Shown here: positions 11,561 to 22,969 of the stretch, in pieces | How positions within the stretch are numbered: the stretch's first letter is position 1 | Layout of the letters: the number at the start of each line of letters is the position of its first letter | Assembly: GCA_024516155.1 (NCBI GenBank) | Contig: JAJJXM010000010.1 | Span: 744,001-808,000, forward strand | DNA from: Pyronema omphalodes | Taxonomy: Eukaryota > Ascomycota > Pezizomycetes > Pezizales > Pyronemataceae | Length of the DNA stretch: 64,000 nucleotides | Reading direction: 5' to 3' | The notes under the pieces: model-generated | Databases searched by the model: none | What the model was told of the DNA's origin: nothing | What the model saw: only the letters and a program-made list of their open reading frames with translations | Translations under genes and position numbers: made by a program

Positions 11561-12686
11561 GTTGAAGGCTGAAGTTATCGCGTGTGCGCCTGACCACAAG
11601 GAGTCTCAAGTGTTGTAGAAATGAGATGGGCAAGCGCTATCGTAGCTACTCGCGATGTTTGTCTAGTCGTGGGTAGACGCGTTGGTTTTGTGTGGCGGTT
11701 GTGTATCGCGGGTGTAATAGGATCCTCAGTGATGTCAAGTCACGTCACATGGGTTGCGCGTTGAGCGAGGGTGGTAAGTTTGATACGGCCCACCGGGGTG
11801 ACATCGCGACCCGGAACACGACCTCTTTGCCGACCGAGCGCGGTTGTCTTGGCGGCCGAATCGGCAACACATTAGCGGCATGATGCTTCTTGCCCGGCGC
11901 GGCGTGGACAAGGATTGTCGATTCAATGGACAACGGAGCTATGGTAAAGAAGATGGGGCCTATTGATCATACTGAATATAGGATTTCATGGTCAATTTTG
12001 ACTGATTTAATTTTTGATTGTTGGTCGGCGTTTTAAAAGTTTTGTGAATCAGGATCATGTTGATGATGTTTTCAAAAAAATTACCACAATGAACTCAAAA
12101 GCTGGGAAATCTACCAACTCCCACCCCCGATGATCTTGAATCTATTTTTGGGCCATTCATATATATATCTAATATTAAGTCAAAACTTAGCTTCTTAAAG
12201 ATCATAAACAGCTGTGATGAGGAAGAACAGCGTTTATGGATTGAGGAAATCAGCAAGACTGTTCGGTCACAGGTCCGTTACGCCGGTTCATAAAGGGACA
12301 TCAAGGGCTATGTTTTCAGTCAAAACCTCTCATCATGATTTATATGTTTCATCTCTTCCTCCACCGACGACCTAGTTTCTTTCGAAAACTCCCTTTCGCA
12401 CGCCACAGGGATCAAGCGTCTACAGTCTATACGTCAATATGCGCTAGGGCTTCTGCCCTGTAATGCCAAGTCGCACCCTTATCACGTGACGAAATTCTTG
12501 GTTGCTGATTTTGAACCTCGAAGTGGGATGTTGGAGAAACGAGTTGCTGGAAGTTCACGACCGCCCGCCCCGTCCCGCACCACCCAACGCCGAACCTCGA
12601 ATCTAGACGATCTTCAAGCTTTCCGCCGTTCCCCCGCCGTATTCGCCTAGCCTCCGTGCTCTTAACCCCGCCTTTCTCCAGCAAAA
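11561..12686. promoter_or_regulatory. divergent upstream region between NUP42 and eIF3f
   Basis: This is a 1.1-kb gap between two head-to-head genes, with no supported ORF. A CACGTG E-box followed by AC lies at 12483-12488, about 200 bp upstream of the eIF3f start. CACGTG also occurs upstream of BMT5 and NOB1 in this window. The role of the site is inferred. Confidence 0.45.
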
Positions 12687-13938
12687 ATGGCCGACAACGG
12701 TTCTTACCTTCACCTTGCGCGACCCCTCCCGACCGTGCCTATCCCTCACGTTCACGCCACCACCGCTCCTCTCAATGTCACCATCCACACCCAGGTTCGC
12801 AGCTTGCTATCAACGGGTCGTTCTACGTAATAACGAAGTTGATAGGCGCTCTTCTCCATCTTGGACCACTCCCTTAGACGCAACCTTGACCAGGAGCGTG
12901 TCATCGGAACTTTGTTGGGAGTTAGAAGTGATGATGGAACTGAGGTCGAGATCAGAAACTGCTTTGGTGTTGGACACAACGAGTCTCAGGAGCAGGTTGG
13001 TCGCAGAACAGTTTCGGCACAGGAATACTACTGACAAGTGATTGAAGGTCGAGGTCGACATGGACTACCACAAGGCCATGCTTGCTCTCCACTTGAAGGC
13101 GAACCCCCGGGAGGTTCTTGTCGGCTGGTAAGCTTATGGACAAGCTATATACTGACAGGAAATGAATAGCTAACTGATACTTTTCAGGTACGCTACCTCC
13201 CCCGAGCTCAACACCTTCTCCGCCTTGATCCAGAACTTCTACGCCTCCAACGGAGAGGGAACCTTCCCTCACCCCGCTGTCCACCTTACCATCTCCACCG
13301 AGCCTGGTCAGGACATCTCCATTAAGACCTACATTTCCTCCGCCGTCGGTGTCAACCCTGAGCGCATGGCCGACAACTGCTTGTTCGTCCCTGTCCCTCA
13401 CGAGATCCGTTACGCTGAGGCCGAGAAGTCTGGATGTGTGTCTTCCACCAATGACCTATGAATGCTTATCTAACGTATCGTAGTGGAGTTGATTGCCGGA
13501 GCCAAGAACACTGAGAGCCGAACTGCTCCCGTCATGACTGACATTGGAGCTTTGGAGAAGGCCGTCGAGGATGTTCTCGGAATGTTGGAGCGTGTCAGCA
13601 ACTACGTCAACTCCGTTCTTGTAAGATTTGAGATTTCGTGGGTAGCTCAGGATAGCTAGCTAACAAAAAAACTACAGAAGGATGAGACCCCCGCATCTGC
13701 TGCTATTGGAAAGTTCCTCCTCAACACCCTCAGCCTTGCCCCTAAGGTCAATGCTACCGAAATTGAGAGAATGTTCAACTCCCACATCCAGGACGTTCTT
13801 ATGGTTTCGTACCTTGCAAACACCATCCGGACACAAATCGACCTTTCTGGAAAGTTGGCAACGTACAACTTTGGCCCTAAGGACCCCATACTCGCGGCCG
13901 CCGCGGCCGCCGCCGCTGCTCCCGTTGCGAGCAAATAA
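12687..13938 (+). CDS. eIF3f: translation initiation factor eIF3 subunit F (MPN domain)
   Basis: A subunit of the eIF3 complex, which assembles the 43S pre-initiation complex on the 40S ribosome. Six exons (12687-12794, 12846-12995, 13048-13127, 13188-13435, 13484-13620, 13678-13938) give 327 aa with consistent phases. The MPN domain begins at residue ~25 and includes [46 protein letters not shown] and [12 protein letters not shown]. HxHx7SxxD metalloprotease residues are not evident, as expected for the catalytically inactive eIF3f MPN. The carboxy half is helical and ends in an alanine run before the stop. The five introns are all short (48-60 bp), most with clear CTAAC or CTGAC branch sites. 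The first two are stop-poor, so frames from neighbouring exons overlap them. Confidence 0.95.
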
Positions 13939-14654
13939 ATTAAGCAATATTGATGGAAAAAGGCAAAATGGTGTATGGAATGCATGTTTGTTATCTGGGA
14001 TACAGGTTTACGGCTGAGGCGGGGAATCATTGTTTTTTTTTTCTTTTTTTTCGTTCGTGTAATAAGGTTATACCGAGAACAACGGCGTTCGGGTTCAGTT
14101 TATCGAACGATACACATGAGGGATGAAATTTTTTGAGATTATTACGCCGTGAAGTAAAAATTAGGGGTGTATCTTCCACGTTTGAGTCATTGTAAATATA
14201 ATTGCGGACCCACGGATCCGAATGCTGGATGCGAATAATCAGATATGCATGAAGTGAACAGTTGATGTGCATTATTCTCATTCAACATTAGTATAAAATT
14301 ATAAATTACTAGTGTTTCCGTACATTACTCGTGATGTACATACCCTCAAACCATGCTGGCGACTTGTCACTGTGTAATGGGACACCATCGGACAAGAAAG
14401 TAATTCTGGTCACTTCCAGTGTACGCTTGGGTTTTGATTTTGCTACTTTTGTTGCTTTTATCGGGTTTCGGCCCTTCATTGGGTGTTAAACCTCAATTGT
14501 CGCTTTGGGGGCATGGTTATTGGTGTCCCAATTATTTTCTGAAGTGTCGCGTGCGTTGCTACGTCAAAAGTACCAGAACTTTAGACCGCCGGTGAAACGC
14601 GTCTCCCCGCCGCAACCCACTTATACACGGTTTTCCACCACCAGAAACCGCATC
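13939..14654. other. intergenic between eIF3f and SLX1
   Basis: This stretch contains a T-rich run at 14031-14052 that probably belongs to the eIF3f 3' flank. An ATG-started frame from 14505 joins the SLX1 ORF in frame and could extend that protein by 50 residues. Confidence 0.5.
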
Positions 14655-15918
14655 ATGTCACGTCACATACCCGCCTTTTACTGCTGTTACCTCCTCCGCT
14701 CCCTCGTACGACCCAGCAGCCTTTATATCGGCAGTACCCCCGATCCCCGCCGCCGCCTAGCCCAGCACAATGGCGAATCCAAAGGTGGAGCCTACCGTAC
14801 TGGTAAAGCACGTTTACAACCCTGGGAGATGAGCTGTATAGTCCATGGCTTCCCCTCCAGTATATCTGCTCTACAATTCGAGTATGTCTCCTCCTCATCC
14901 TCATGCTCCCAAATTACCTTTTGGTCGTCAGGCCGCAAGCAACTACTCACACCAGCTAACAGAACCTGAACATAAAAGATGGGCATGGCAACACCCCCAC
15001 TTAACAAAGCGCATTACGACATCCCTACGTCAAGAACTAGGTGAACCCTCGAAACAAAAACGTCCCGGATATTCCCTTATCGAAAGACTACGATCCCTGA
15101 GGCTTTTATTACATGCCCCGGCGTTTTCGAGATGGCCTTTAACGCTACGTTTCTTCTCGGAATCGGTTTATAAAACCTGGAATGAAATGTGTAAGAAAGA
15201 TAAAATTTCTTTACCCTCGGAAATAGATATTCTATACGATCCTAGAATCTCGGAACCCGAAGATCCGGAAGCGGCTATAGGAGAGGACGAAGGAGAAGAT
15301 GCAGAGATGGCAGTAATTGGGAATATCAAGAAACCTCGTACGAGGAAATATGCAGCTAATGGACAGGGAGGTCTTCAGGCTCTTGATACAAGTTATTGGC
15401 CGCTGGAGATGTATCATCAGAAAACTATGGAGTTGTTGGAGAAGCCAAGGAAAAGGAAATGTGTGATATGCTCGAAGAAGACGGAGAAGGAAAATGCAGT
15501 TGGGTGTTATCATGATTGTGAAATGGTTGCGCATCTTAGCTGTTTGGCTGAGAAGATGCTACAACAGGAGGGCGAGGGACATGTGGTACCTGTGAGGGGC
15601 CGGTGTCCGGAGTGTAGAGGCGAATTAAAATGGTCGACTATAGCGGGGGAGTTTTCTTTGAGGACTAGAGTGAAGCCAGAGGAGGAGAAAAAGAAAAAGG
15701 CTAAAACGAGAACCAAGGCGGGAATGGCGGCCGCTGCAGTTGCGGGAATTGCGGAGACGGATATTGTGCTGGTGGAGGCGACCGACAGTGAGGGGGAGAT
15801 GGAAATGTATTCGAGGTTGGATATGGCGGACATTCCGGAGGGAATGGAGGAGGAGGCTGAGAGGAGCTTGTTTGCGTTGGATGATAGTGATACAGAGTCG
15901 TTAAGGGATGCGGTTTGA
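14655..15918 (+). CDS. SLX1: Slx1, GIY-YIG structure-specific endonuclease subunit
   Basis: Catalytic subunit of the Slx1-Slx4 nuclease, which cuts branched DNA such as 5' flaps, replication forks and Holliday junctions. Exons are 14655-14881 and 14979-15918, giving 388 aa. The GIY-YIG domain covers residues ~7-90: FYCCYLLRS, then [19 protein letters not shown] and RPWEM-like [14 protein letters not shown]. The splice junction reads [13 protein letters not shown], a well conserved family segment. The carboxy half carries the RING-like zinc region [32 protein letters not shown] used for Slx4 binding. A low-complexity K/A/E segment and an acidic tail follow. The 97-bp intron has an AGCTAAC branch site. 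I chose the ATG at 14655 because it fits the family start; an in-frame ATG at 14505 adds 50 Arg-rich residues. Confidence 0.93.
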
Positions 15919-18073
15919 GGATTTGTAGAGAATTGACCGGGTTGACCAGGGTTAAAGTAAAACGATAGACTGTAAAATCCAGTAAGATTAGAATTACAAC
16001 GAAGTTATCGACAAATTTTGGGAGTTTAAGCTTGTCTTTGTGCCCTTCATATTATTTTGTGTTTGAACACCATTTAGAATTTAGAAACCAACACTCTGTT
16101 TCAATATTCAATAGCATATGGGCTTATGTCTTAGGTGCGGGATGGATGCTACGCAAACTTAAATGCTTTAATAGGATTACTATCAGGTACATAAGCAATT
16201 ACAATAACTCGGACAAAAAATTGGACAAGTTCCTGAGCAATGCCTATCTGACGTAATAGGTCCATGCATCCGGAACTCACAGAGGATATCAGGTATCAAA
16301 GAGGAGAGCTGGCGGTCAGGGCCCAGAGAACCACCTAGCATAATGAGAGAGGGTAGAACAAATAGAATTGATGAATTACATTCACAGAAAACCAGGCGGG
16401 TACGGGTATGGCATATATGAATATACGGTTCAAAAAAAAGTTTTTTATTCTGTCCAACAAAATGAAGTCTCACAGTCCATAAATTTAACTCACAATTAAT
16501 TCAAACAGCCTAAAACTCCAGCTCTATAGAGCAATTCCTTCTTTGCAAATCATAAACATAAAGTGTAAATTATATCCAGCTTCATGTCTAAGCCCCATAA
16601 TCATATGTTTTCCCCGCTCTGTTTCAGTTGTTTTAGGAACTTACTTTTCCCCGTTTAATCAAACCTGCCTATTACAACTATCACCATGGAAAAAAAATGG
16701 ACCAGATGTACAAAGATACTCAAAACTTCCAGTACCAAGTAGCAAATATCATGTGAAAGTCTAGCAACCGACTTCAAGCTATCAGTATTTCGGGCTATGC
16801 TATACTATGGCATGCAATACTAAAAAAAAAAACTTCTTTATATAAGCTTATAAGGAATCCTCCTACATCAATCTTGAGACGAAACTGATAACTACCTGAG
16901 TAAGTACCTACCGTCTACAACTACCCGGAGTATGGCTCCAGTATATCCCCCTACTTCACCTTCCGATCAATGTAGCTCAAATCTTTGCCCCGTCAGTAAT
17001 CTAGTCTAAATATAATTTATGAACAGCTGCAGTGCTTGATGTCCTTTTTTGCTTCATGAGATCCGGCATGGGTTTATTCCTGGACATTGTCGCCATTGTC
17101 TCGATTGTTCTAGCTTTTGATACGGGTCAAGAATGTATCTCCAGTCTCACCCGTTCCTTAGGGTGCGTGTAAATATGCATATATCAATGTCAAAAGCTTG
17201 AACTTTATTTTTCCACACGCTTGAGGCATTGTTGACATGATTCTTAGGGTTTTACTTCTTACATCAATACATACCCAATCGAAGGAAGGATCATGTCATA
17301 GAAAATTACTTGGGTTAAGTGCATTACGATTTCACAAGAAGGAAATGGTTTATTAGTTTAGATGAGTATACATGAGTTGCGGGGTTTGATTTCTTTGAAA
17401 GCGGAAGTTTTGTTGATATCACCTTTTCTTATCGTATTTTGTACAATAGCATTGATAGCATTGCTTCATTTTCTAAAAAATCAGAAACGGTGAGGTTTAT
17501 AGAGGTGCCTTAAAAGGTGGTTCATTTGTAAAGTGTAGTCTGAACGTCTGGAAGTCTGATCTGCATATTACCTGATTCTTGGGGGAGGGTTGGCTTGATC
17601 TGTTAGAAAATTAGATAATAGCTTTATACCGACCCAGATGTACTAGACTAGAAAGTGTTATTCTTTTCAAATACAAACTCCTGGAATTTCGGTTCTTAAA
17701 ATACCGCTTGGTTAATAGACCTGGCGGTTGAAAATCATACAAAGTTGCCGAGTTATTTAATTCCTCAAAAAAGGAATTTTCTTAGATACTAGGATGTAAT
17801 CCCACTTTTTTTGAACCAGGAAGAGGTTTGCATAACCTCGCCTGACTGTATTGACTTTTGGTTAGGGATTACCTGCCGGTTGACATCAGATAGGGTTGAG
17901 TTTACAAATTACAGACACCGGGAGCAGAGATAGTCAAATTTAAGTTATGGGTACTTTTGTTTATTCCCAAGTAACATCCAGAAAAACTTTTACATGCAGC
18001 CCGAAATTCATTAACAGTACATTTACGCTTTTAAATTAGAAACCCTTTCTTCCTTTTTTCCTTATCCCAACAT
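15919..18073. other. intergenic, ~2.15 kb, between convergent SLX1 and NOP7
   Basis: The stretch is AT-rich with only short, non-conserved frames. I see no RNA gene, transposon end or long repeat. It includes the 3' flanks of two converging genes. Confidence 0.5.
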
Positions 18074-20122
18074 TTACGCCGACTTTTTCGCCTTCTCCAA
18101 CTTTCTCCTCTTCTGTCTCAGTACATTAGTAGCCTCCTCCTTCTTATTGTTGCTGTACTGCATCTTCTCATACAACTTCCTCTTCTTCTTAGTCATCATA
18201 ATCTTCTGCATCTCCTTCACCTCCTCTGCTTCTCTCTGTGCCTTCGTCTTCTTGTTCTTCTTCTTCGGCTCCTCCGTCAACTTAATTCCTGCTACCTCTG
18301 CCTCCAACTCCTTCTGGTGCTGTTTGCGGGCCTCCTCCTCCTCATCATCTGACTCAGCCTCCTCTTCCTCATCCTCCTCAACATCCATCTCATCCTCGTC
18401 AGCTCCCTCCTCAAGGTCCTCGGTCATTCCGTGGTCATCCTCCTCCTCACTCTCCTCCTCCTCCTCACCCTGGGCGACGGGTTGTGTAGGGTCGTAGTCT
18501 CCGGAAGAAGCCTTAACCCAAGGGGACAAATGAGCGGGGAGAACGGCACCGGGGGCGTAGTCAGCAGCAGGAAGGATACGTCCTGCGTTGACACAGTCCC
18601 AGATGTACTGAGGCTGGACGTAGGTTCTTCCAGGGACACGTCCTCTGGGAGCAGCATCGGCAGCAGCGGCGGGAAGAGCAACAACGGGAGGTCTGTCGAC
18701 AACCTGGTGGGTAATTGAAGGGTCGAGCTCATTGTCGGTGAAAGATCCATCTCCAAGAACCAAGTCCCATCCAATACGTCTACAACCGAATGACCTCAAC
18801 AAGAACTCAAGAGGCTCACGAGGAGTCTCACGGGAAAGGTAGAAGGTCATATTGCTGAAGATTCCGGTCCTCTCGACGGTTCCCTGTCCAGAAGTTGAGA
18901 TCTGGGGCTGGGCAAGGACATCGACGGTGCTATCGGCGCTCTTAATGGGCTTGAAGGTGGAGAAAGTATCAGTGTTCTCCTCTGCGGGGGTCTCCTCCTC
19001 ATCAGCATCCTCGCCGTTCTCGGTAATGGCAGCAATCTTGTCTTGTAGAAGCTTGGTCTGCTTCTCGGCTTCCTTAGCGGCGGCCTTCTTGAGAGGTGCG
19101 GCGGCAACGGCCTCAGCCTCAGGAAGAGCTCCAATTCCCTTGTGCTCAAGCTTGAATGCACGGAGACCGGCTCCACGGGCGTCGGCGGCTGAGTCGAACT
19201 TGGGAGGGTAGACTAATCCCTCGTTTGTGTAAAGCTTGAACATGACGAATCCAAGAAGGGTGGTGTAGAACTCTACGAAAGTTCCCATAATTCTGAAGTC
19301 GACATCTGCAGGGATAGTTTGTGCGAACTTGTAAGGAACAAGCCAAAGGATGTCCTGACCCTGAATCTCAACCTGGTAGTAGATACCCTTAATCGACAAG
19401 AAGGACTTGCGGAGGGAGTTAGTACGGATAACATAGTGCTGCCATTCGTTACATAACCGCTCGCAGTTTGAGACGACGGCGGGAGGAAGGTTGTGGCTGG
19501 AGGGAAGGTTTGCGAAGAGGAAAAGCATGGACAAAGCATCGTCGAGATCGCGGAGAGCGTCGGTGAAGGTGGGGTAACGCTCCTTGACAATGTGATCTAA
19601 GGTAACGACGGGCTTGTGAGTCTGCTCGAGGCGTTTGGCATCGGTGTAATCTCCACGTCCGAGGGCCTTGGAGAGCTTCTTTGCGAAGGTCTTGTGCTCA
19701 CGGAACTTGGCAAGGACGGGCTCGTGGACAAGATACTGGATATCCTTGGTCTAATTGGAGGTCAGTGAGTTTTCTCGTCGTAGTAGAACTTCTAACGCAC
19801 GTAGTAGAAGGTGGTGTTGGCGGTAGATCCGTTATTGGCCTTCTTCTTGTTTCTGGGCTCACGAGGGTAGATTCCTGAAAAAATGTGTCAGCGCAAACTG
19901 CGCAGAAAGTAAAAAAAATAACTGGAGCAGATCTTACCCTTGAAGATACAAAGGCGACGGAAGTCAGGTAGAGAAATCTGAAGTTTACGAACTGCCTGCG
20001 ATCTCGTAATGAAGTTCTTCGCCGCACCGGAGGTACCTAATTTTTCAAAAATATTAGCATACAGAAATACAGAACAACTTCTGGAATTGAAAATAAGTAC
20101 CCTTCTTCTTAATCTTTGCCAT
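18074..20122 (-). CDS. NOP7: Pescadillo homologue Nop7, 60S ribosome biogenesis factor
   Basis: Nop7 forms the PeBoW complex with Erb1 and Ytm1 in the nucleolus and is needed for ITS1 processing and 60S maturation. Exons are 20101-20122, 19938-20036, 19801-19874 and 18074-19750, giving 623 aa. The start reads [20 protein letters not shown], then [21 protein letters not shown] and [13 protein letters not shown], the strongly conserved pescadillo amino domain. A BRCT-type domain lies around residues 360-470 ([14 protein letters not shown]...FGCRRIGWD). A long acidic Glu/Asp tract follows. The protein ends in a basic coiled segment ([24 protein letters not shown]). The 22-nt first exon and three 50-64 bp introns all have good acceptors. 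The gene is divergent from the cwf23-like gene across 493 bp. Confidence 0.95.
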
Positions 20123-20615
20123 TGTGAATTTTGTTGTTGTGTAAAAAAATGTTCCAGTAAAGAACTTGAATCGAGGCGCGACACAAGTGCAGATAGAGAG
20201 GGAACTTTTTTTCTTCCTTCCCTCGCGGCTTTGAGGCTCTGCAGAGAGAGCTAAGCCTTTTGCGCTAGTCCATTAACGCGCACAACAGATGAGCCCAGGG
20301 CAAGAAACAAGGGCATTGTTCGACGATTTCGAGTCTGGTCGTGTTTCTTACCCGCGTCTGATCAACGTCATTCCAAGTGAGACGCCAGCGAAGCCCAAGT
20401 CGCAAAGTCACGACATCTCCGACCTACCACCAGCGCCACTCTCTCACTCACTCATTTGTCCAGTCACCATCAGTTTTTCACTGCGTGCCTGACCGACGTC
20501 ATTCCTAGGTCGAAGCCGGCGAAGCATCAAGTTAGTAAACTTCGAACTATCTGCAATTTTCTACGACACGCACATCACCGCTTAAACCGCCCCATCGATA
20601 ACATAACCACCCACC
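20123..20615. promoter_or_regulatory. divergent promoter region, NOP7 / cwf23-like
   Basis: This 493-bp spacer separates two head-to-head starts. It is GC-richer and has no supported ORF; the frame at 20289-20492 has no family resemblance. It must contain both 5' untranslated regions. No specific binding site can be named with confidence. Confidence 0.5.
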
Positions 20616-21737
20616 ATGCCACCAAAAGAATCCGACGCGATGTCCTACGCGACCTCCGAAACCGATTTCTACGAGCTATTAGGAGTATCCAATGATGTAG
20701 TTTCCGACGGTTCACTCCGAAAAGCCTTCCGTAAAGAGAGTTTAAAATGGCATCCGGACAAAAACCCCTCCCCCGAAGCCGCCGAGAAATTCCACCTCTT
20801 AACGATAGCCTACGAAGTACTGTCAGACCCCGCCACCAGGACTGCGTACGATAATGCCAGAGCCGCTCGCCTGGCTAAGAAACGTAGGAGTGAGGCGTTT
20901 GATATGCACAGGAGGCAGATGCAGCAAGATTTAGAGGGGAGGGAAAATATGGCCAAGAGACAAAAAACGGAGCAGGAAGAGGAGGAACTGAAGTTTCAGG
21001 AGCAGCTTGCGAAGTTACAAAAAGAGGGAGCGGAAATGCGAAGAAGGGCTGAGGAGGCGATTAGGCAGGCGGCGAAAGAGGAGGAAGCTCTGGCTGAGAA
21101 GGAGAAGGTGAATGTGAAGGAAAAGAAACAGGAGAGTCAGTTTACAGAGATGGACCGAACTGTTAAAGTTCGATGGAAGAAGAGCAGTGCTGAGGGGAAG
21201 ACTCTGGATGAAAATTCGTTAAGGAAGATGTTTGCGAAATATGGAAGGGTACAGGACTGTGTTTCTATACCAACGGGGGCGGATAAGAAGTTCCAGAGTG
21301 GACTGCTTATCTTTGAGTCGATAGTTGGAGCTCATACGGCGGTACATACTTTTACTGATGGGAAAGATGATTTGGCTAAAATTTTTAAATCGGTTAGTTG
21401 GGCTGGAGGAAAGGAACCTGATTTGGGGGAGGGATTTGTTGCTGCAAAATCTTCTACACCTCCTCCAAGTCATACACAAGAAACATCGCCGCCCCCAAAG
21501 AAACCGGCGGCTTGGAAACCTGGTGTATCAACCAGTAAAGACGGTGCTAAAAGGACGGCTCCTTCGTTTGGTTCTTTCTCTTCAGTAAAGACTAATACGC
21601 AATTTTCCAAATCGGCCGCTGCTGAGGGGTCGGATTATGAATCACTTACATTAATGAGGATGCGGGAAGCAGAGAAACGGAGGTTAGAGGCAGAGCTAAG
21701 GAAGAAAGAAAGTGAAGCTCAAGACGATAATGAGTAA
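20616..21737 (+). CDS. cwf23: DnaJ + RRM splicing-associated protein (Cwf23 / DNAJC17 family)
   Basis: This family acts in the spliceosome (yeast Cwc23, fission yeast Cwf23) and uses a J-domain protein to aid spliceosome disassembly. It is a single 373-aa exon. The J domain occupies residues ~17-82 with TDFYELLGV and the HPD motif at 46-48 (KWHPDKN). Residues ~85-190 form a long charged coiled coil rich in Glu, Lys, Arg and Gln. An RRM-like domain lies at ~190-265 (RTVKVRWKKSS, SLRKMFAKYGRVQDCV, KKFQSGLLIFESIVGAHTAV). This J-coil-RRM order is that of Cwf23/DNAJC17. The tail contains a short conserved helix ESLTLMRMREAEKRRLEAEL. A second in-frame ATG lies eight codons downstream, so the exact start is uncertain. 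Confidence 0.92.
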   Translation: MPPKESDAMSYATSETDFYELLGVSNDVVSDGSLRKAFRKESLKWHPDKNPSPEAAEKFHLLTIAYEVLSDPATRTAYDNARAARLAKKRRSEAFDMHRRQMQQDLEGRENMAKRQKTEQEEEELKFQEQLAKLQKEGAEMRRRAEEAIRQAAKEEEALAEKEKVNVKEKKQESQFTEMDRTVKVRWKKSSAEGKTLDENSLRKMFAKYGRVQDCVSIPTGADKKFQSGLLIFESIVGAHTAVHTFTDGKDDLAKIFKSVSWAGGKEPDLGEGFVAAKSSTPPPSHTQETSPPPKKPAAWKPGVSTSKDGAKRTAPSFGSFSSVKTNTQFSKSAAAEGSDYESLTLMRMREAEKRRLEAELRKKESEAQDDNE

Positions 21738-21961
21738 TGATATGGACGACTTATACCATACAAAATGACTATATAGACCTTCCAGTGGGCTCAGATATAG
21801 CAATATGAATAGATAGAGCAATCCGAATTCTCTGAAGATTCCAATAAAATGCTTAGAGCAATCCAAATATTTTGAAACTGTTTTTTGTATTCCTTTTTGC
21901 TAACCTGCAACCTTTTGTGAAATATATTACATACATTTTTCTGACGCCCGCACCCTCGTCC

Positions 21962-22969
21962 TTAATCATCATCCGAATCCTCATCCTTCTTCGCCTTCTT
22001 CCTATTCGCCACAGTCCACTCCGCCTCCACTCCAAAAAGGAACATGCGAGATTTCCTTTCCTCACCCTTCCAAGCCGTTCCCTTCCCCTCCACATTGCCC
22101 AATGTTCTAGCATGCTTATAACCCACATAATCCTTCGCATCAAACAAAAAACTTGTCTTAACCGTCAACCCAGCCTCTTTAGCCAGCCTTTTCGGTTCCC
22201 AAAGCTCATATGGCATACCCTCAAACATGCCCACAATGACATTTCCCGTCTCCTTCAAAAGCGGTTTTGCAGATTTAAAGAACCCCAAAAGAAGTTCCTG
22301 ATTATATCTGACCTGTCTATTCTGATCCTTCGTAATTCCTCCCACATGCGGAAACATAAACACAATCTTATCCCACTTTCTTTTAGTTTTAGAAAACATT
22401 CTCCTCTTCAACAACGCTGTAGCATCGATGCCGTAATGGACCTCAAATTTCGCCTTGGCGGCCTCTTTTGCGGCTTCTTCTTCGTCGTCGGTGAAATATA
22501 TTTCATCGGGATCTCTTTCAGCCGGTGGTAATGGAGCAAGAAGTTGCGCAATGTGATCGGCGGCTTGAGGATATTTTGATAATAGCGTGGCTTCGTCGTC
22601 GTAACAAGTGGCAATAATGTCTTTTACTCCGAGGTGTTGTTTGAGGGATAAGGCGAAAGAGAAGTCTCCTTCACCGACCAAAAGGACGGCATCGGTTTTC
22701 TCGAAAGGAGGAGGAGGACGTTGCGATGCTTGAAGGGCTGCTTTTTTAGCTGCGGCGGGATCGGGGGTGTCATTGGTAGATTTTCCGCCTTTTCCATTGC
22801 CTTTTCCGGCGCCACCTGCGGCACCGGGTTTTTTGGAATTGTTCTTCAGTGCGGCTTTAGAATGGGAGTCTGCTTTGACTTTGTGGGCAGCTTTTTTATG
22901 AGCTGCGTAGGCGGAGGCGGCTTTTTTCTGGGTGCCAGACAATTGACCGGGCTTACGTTTTTTGGACAT
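21962..22969 (-). CDS. BMT5: 25S rRNA (uridine-N3)-methyltransferase, Bmt5 family
   Basis: A SAM-dependent enzyme predicted to methylate N3 of a uridine in 25S rRNA (U2634 in budding yeast) in the nucleolus. It is a single 335-aa exon. Residues 1-85 are Lys/Ala/Gly-rich and basic, probably for nucleolar targeting. The methyltransferase core starts at ~90: DAVLLVGEGDFSFALSL, where GEGDFSF (99-105) is the SAM-binding signature. IIATCYDDEATLLSKYP follows, then KWDKIVFMFPHVGG, NVIVGMFEGMPYELWEPKRLAKEAG and a closing YKHARTLGNVEGKG. An acidic insertion (FTDDEEEAAKEAAKAKF) lies near 160. The gene converges on the cwf23-like gene with 224 bp between them. Confidence 0.94.
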   Translation of the reverse strand: MSKKRKPGQLSGTQKKAASAYAAHKKAAHKVKADSHSKAALKNNSKKPGAAGGAGKGNGKGGKSTNDTPDPAAAKKAALQASQRPPPPFEKTDAVLLVGEGDFSFALSLKQHLGVKDIIATCYDDEATLLSKYPQAADHIAQLLAPLPPAERDPDEIYFTDDEEEAAKEAAKAKFEVHYGIDATALLKRRMFSKTKRKWDKIVFMFPHVGGITKDQNRQVRYNQELLLGFFKSAKPLLKETGNVIVGMFEGMPYELWEPKRLAKEAGLTVKTSFLFDAKDYVGYKHARTLGNVEGKGTAWKGEERKSRMFLFGVEAEWTVANRKKAKKDEDSDDD

